A stretch of 64,000 bases of DNA, taken from an uncultured Oscillospiraceae bacterium. Lineage in GTDB: Bacteria; Bacillota; Clostridia; Oscillospirales; Ruminococcaceae. A program made the translations under genes and the position numbers. The notes beneath the pieces were generated by a model that worked only from the letters and a program-made list of their open reading frames with translations, had not been told where the DNA came from and made no database searches. Of this stretch, positions 62,761 through 64,000 are shown one piece after another; within the stretch, counting starts at the first letter, position 1; the number at the start of each line of letters is the position of its first letter. The stretch spans positions 248,001 to 312,000 of the forward strand of contig CAKSPD010000001.1 in assembly GCA_934481385.1 (NCBI GenBank). Reading direction: 5' to 3'.

Positions 62761-64000
62761 TTATTCCTGAGTATTTCTGGAGGCATCTTCCTCGGCAGCC
62801 TTAACAAGTTCAGCCATATCAAAGTTGAAATTATTTATTTTCTTAGCCTGTTTTTCCTTTGGAGTAGGTTCATGTTTTACAGGAGCAGGGGTTTCCTGTT
62901 CAGGTTCTGGAGTGTTTACAGCTTCCATTTCAGCAGCCTTGACGAGTTCAGCCATATCGAAAGCAAAGTTGACAGGTTTCTTTATATTTTTTTCCTGTTT
63001 CGGCTCAGGAGCTTTTTCGGGTTCGGGTATATAATCAGAAACATTACTTTCCTTTTTAGCTGAAATTTTGTTATCAGGTTCAGGTTTAACACTGTTATCA
63101 TCTGACGTTTCAGCATTAAGGGATTTTTTTGCTTCCTCAACAGCGATATTAGCTTCTTTGAGTCTGTCACCGGTCTGTGAAATTATTTTTTCAACAGCAC
63201 CGGACATAAATTCAAGTTTAGAACTTACATCTTCAATTTCACTGCGAAGTGTACTTCTTACAGAATCAGTTATAGAATTAATGCGGTCTGCTTCCCTGTT
63301 TGCATTTTCAATAGTACGTTCTGCCTGTTCATTAGCCTGTTTTCTTGTAAGGTCAGCCTTTTCGTTAGCTTCTCTTATGTATGAATCAGCAGTAGTATTT
63401 GCGATACTGATAGTATTTTCAGCCTCAGTCTTTGCATCACTTATAATCTTATCAGCTTCAGCCTTTGCATTTTCAAGAACTTTTTCAGATTCTGCTTTAT
63501 TTTTTTCAATACTTTCAACAGCTTCTCTCTTTATAGTTTCAGCCTGTTCATTTGCAACTTTTATGATACTGTCGAACATTGCACCAGGGGTAGCACTTGC
63601 TTTAGACTTTTCGATTTCAGCATCTTTTTCTTCAATAATCTTTGCGATTTCGGCTTCACTTTCAGATTTGATTTTTGCAATTTCAGCTTCCTTTTCACCG
63701 ACAGCATTTTTAAGTTCATCAAGCTGTTTTTCAAGTGATTTGATTCCCTGATTTTTAGCATTGATTTCAGCTTTAAGTGCATTGATTTCAGCAGGATTTG
63801 AACTTGCAAACTTAGCCTTTATTTCTTCCATACGCTGTTTTGCAATATTCATCTGATTTCTGAGTTTTTCTATTTCAGCCTTAGCTTCAGCAAGTTCAGC
63901 CTCTGTCTGAGGATTTGAGAGCTGAAGCAAAGAGTCATCTGCATTGTTTCCTGCAAGTTTCTGTCTTGCAAATTCAACCTGTTTTTTAAGTCTTTCGTTT
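62761..64000 (-). CDS. Long coiled-coil protein (DivIVA-like or other), N-terminus outside window
   Basis: The visible 413 residues run from the window edge with no stop; the upstream frame reads NERLKKQVEFARQ, so the gene continues beyond 64000. It is almost wholly Lys/Glu/Ala-rich coiled coil (for example ELAEAKAEIEKLRNQMN, ESEAEIAKIIEEKDAEI, EKADLTRKQANEQAERT). The C-terminus has a Pro/Glu linker and a repeated short motif, NFAFDMAELVKAAEMEA and NFNFDMAELVKAAEEDA. The style suggests a septum or pole scaffold such as a DivIVA-domain protein, but the diagnostic N-terminus is not visible. Confidence 0.7.
   Translation of the reverse strand, partial: NERLKKQVEFARQKLAGNNADDSLLQLSNPQTEAELAEAKAEIEKLRNQMNIAKQRMEEIKAKFASSNPAEINALKAEINAKNQGIKSLEKQLDELKNAVGEKEAEIAKIKSESEAEIAKIIEEKDAEIEKSKASATPGAMFDSIIKVANEQAETIKREAVESIEKNKAESEKVLENAKAEADKIISDAKTEAENTISIANTTADSYIREANEKADLTRKQANEQAERTIENANREADRINSITDSVRSTLRSEIEDVSSKLEFMSGAVEKIISQTGDRLKEANIAVEEAKKSLNAETSDDNSVKPEPDNKISAKKESNVSDYIPEPEKAPEPKQEKNIKKPVNFAFDMAELVKAAEMEAVNTPEPEQETPAPVKHEPTPKEKQAKKINNFNFDMAELVKAAEEDASRNTQE

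Noticed and set aside
63068..63751. 227-codon plus-strand frame opposite the coiled-coil gene
   Set aside because: The Ser/Ala/Phe-rich product is the complement of Glu/Lys/Ala repeats, a known artefact; there is no promoter or ribosome site.

Overview
The window is a 64 kb piece of a chromosome from a low-GC, Gram-positive anaerobe of the Clostridia. I infer a Ruminococcus-like member of the Oscillospiraceae. The grounds are AT-rich codon use, a type III glutamine synthetase, a secreted GH26 mannanase ending in a type I dockerin, and Firmicutes gene orders (gdpP-rplI-dnaB, tilS-ftsH, lepA-hemW, rqcH-mpg). Most of it is housekeeping. I see no prophage, insertion sequence or CRISPR array.

Layout. 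1-6.6 kb: end of a pyrimidine-nucleoside phosphorylase, a zinc-ribbon protein, glnN behind an attenuator-like leader, pyrG, a PH-like protein and a FkbM-type methyltransferase. 6.6-6.9 kb: an apparently free-standing structured RNA made of two homologous three-way-junction modules. 6.9-10.5 kb (minus): asnB, an HD hydrolase and a pyrB carrying a PyrI-like zinc tail. 10.7-13.8 kb: greA, lysS and a coiled-coil membrane protein. 13.8-33 kb (minus): hemW, two small proteins, lepA, hslO, a methyltransferase, a repeat lipoprotein, secA, tRNA-Arg(CCU), ftsH, tilS, dnaB, rplI, gdpP, rnjA. 33-41 kb: a degenerate phosphohexomutase, an alanine/sodium symporter, two bacterial PH membrane proteins, glgA, a C39-like lipoprotein and tmcAL. 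41-49 kb (plus): ackA, then one tightly overlapping operon (HAD phosphatase, mnmA, trmN6-like, rsmI, HD hydrolase), then an LTA-synthase-like protein coupled to a thioesterase. 49-52 kb: hisS, mgsA and a MinD-like ATPase (minus), then RNase P RNA (plus). 52-64 kb: a lipoprotein, a HAD phosphatase, cdd, an SDR reductase, the mannanase with an AraC regulator, mpg, rqcH, a TrmK-NIF3 fusion, two small Cys proteins and a coiled-coil protein running off the end.

How they work together. Several clusters serve translation and RNA metabolism (lysS, hisS, mnmA, trmN6, rsmI, tilS, tmcAL, trmK, rqcH, lepA, rnjA, RNase P). Others serve nucleotide and nitrogen supply (pyrG, pyrB, cdd, glnN, asnB) and envelope biogenesis (secA, ftsH, LTA synthase-like, PH proteins). 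The mannanase is the only clear accessory function.

Promoters are easy to read: nearly all have TTGACA/T or TTGCAA, a 16-17 bp spacer, and TATAAT/TAAAAT. Most interesting are the tandem-module RNA at 6622-6866, the glnN leader at 950-1086, the probable pseudo-phosphohexomutase at 33161-34234, and two genes whose only well-placed start codons are AUA and CUG. All coordinates and structures were worked out by eye; family names rest on recognised motifs, not searches.
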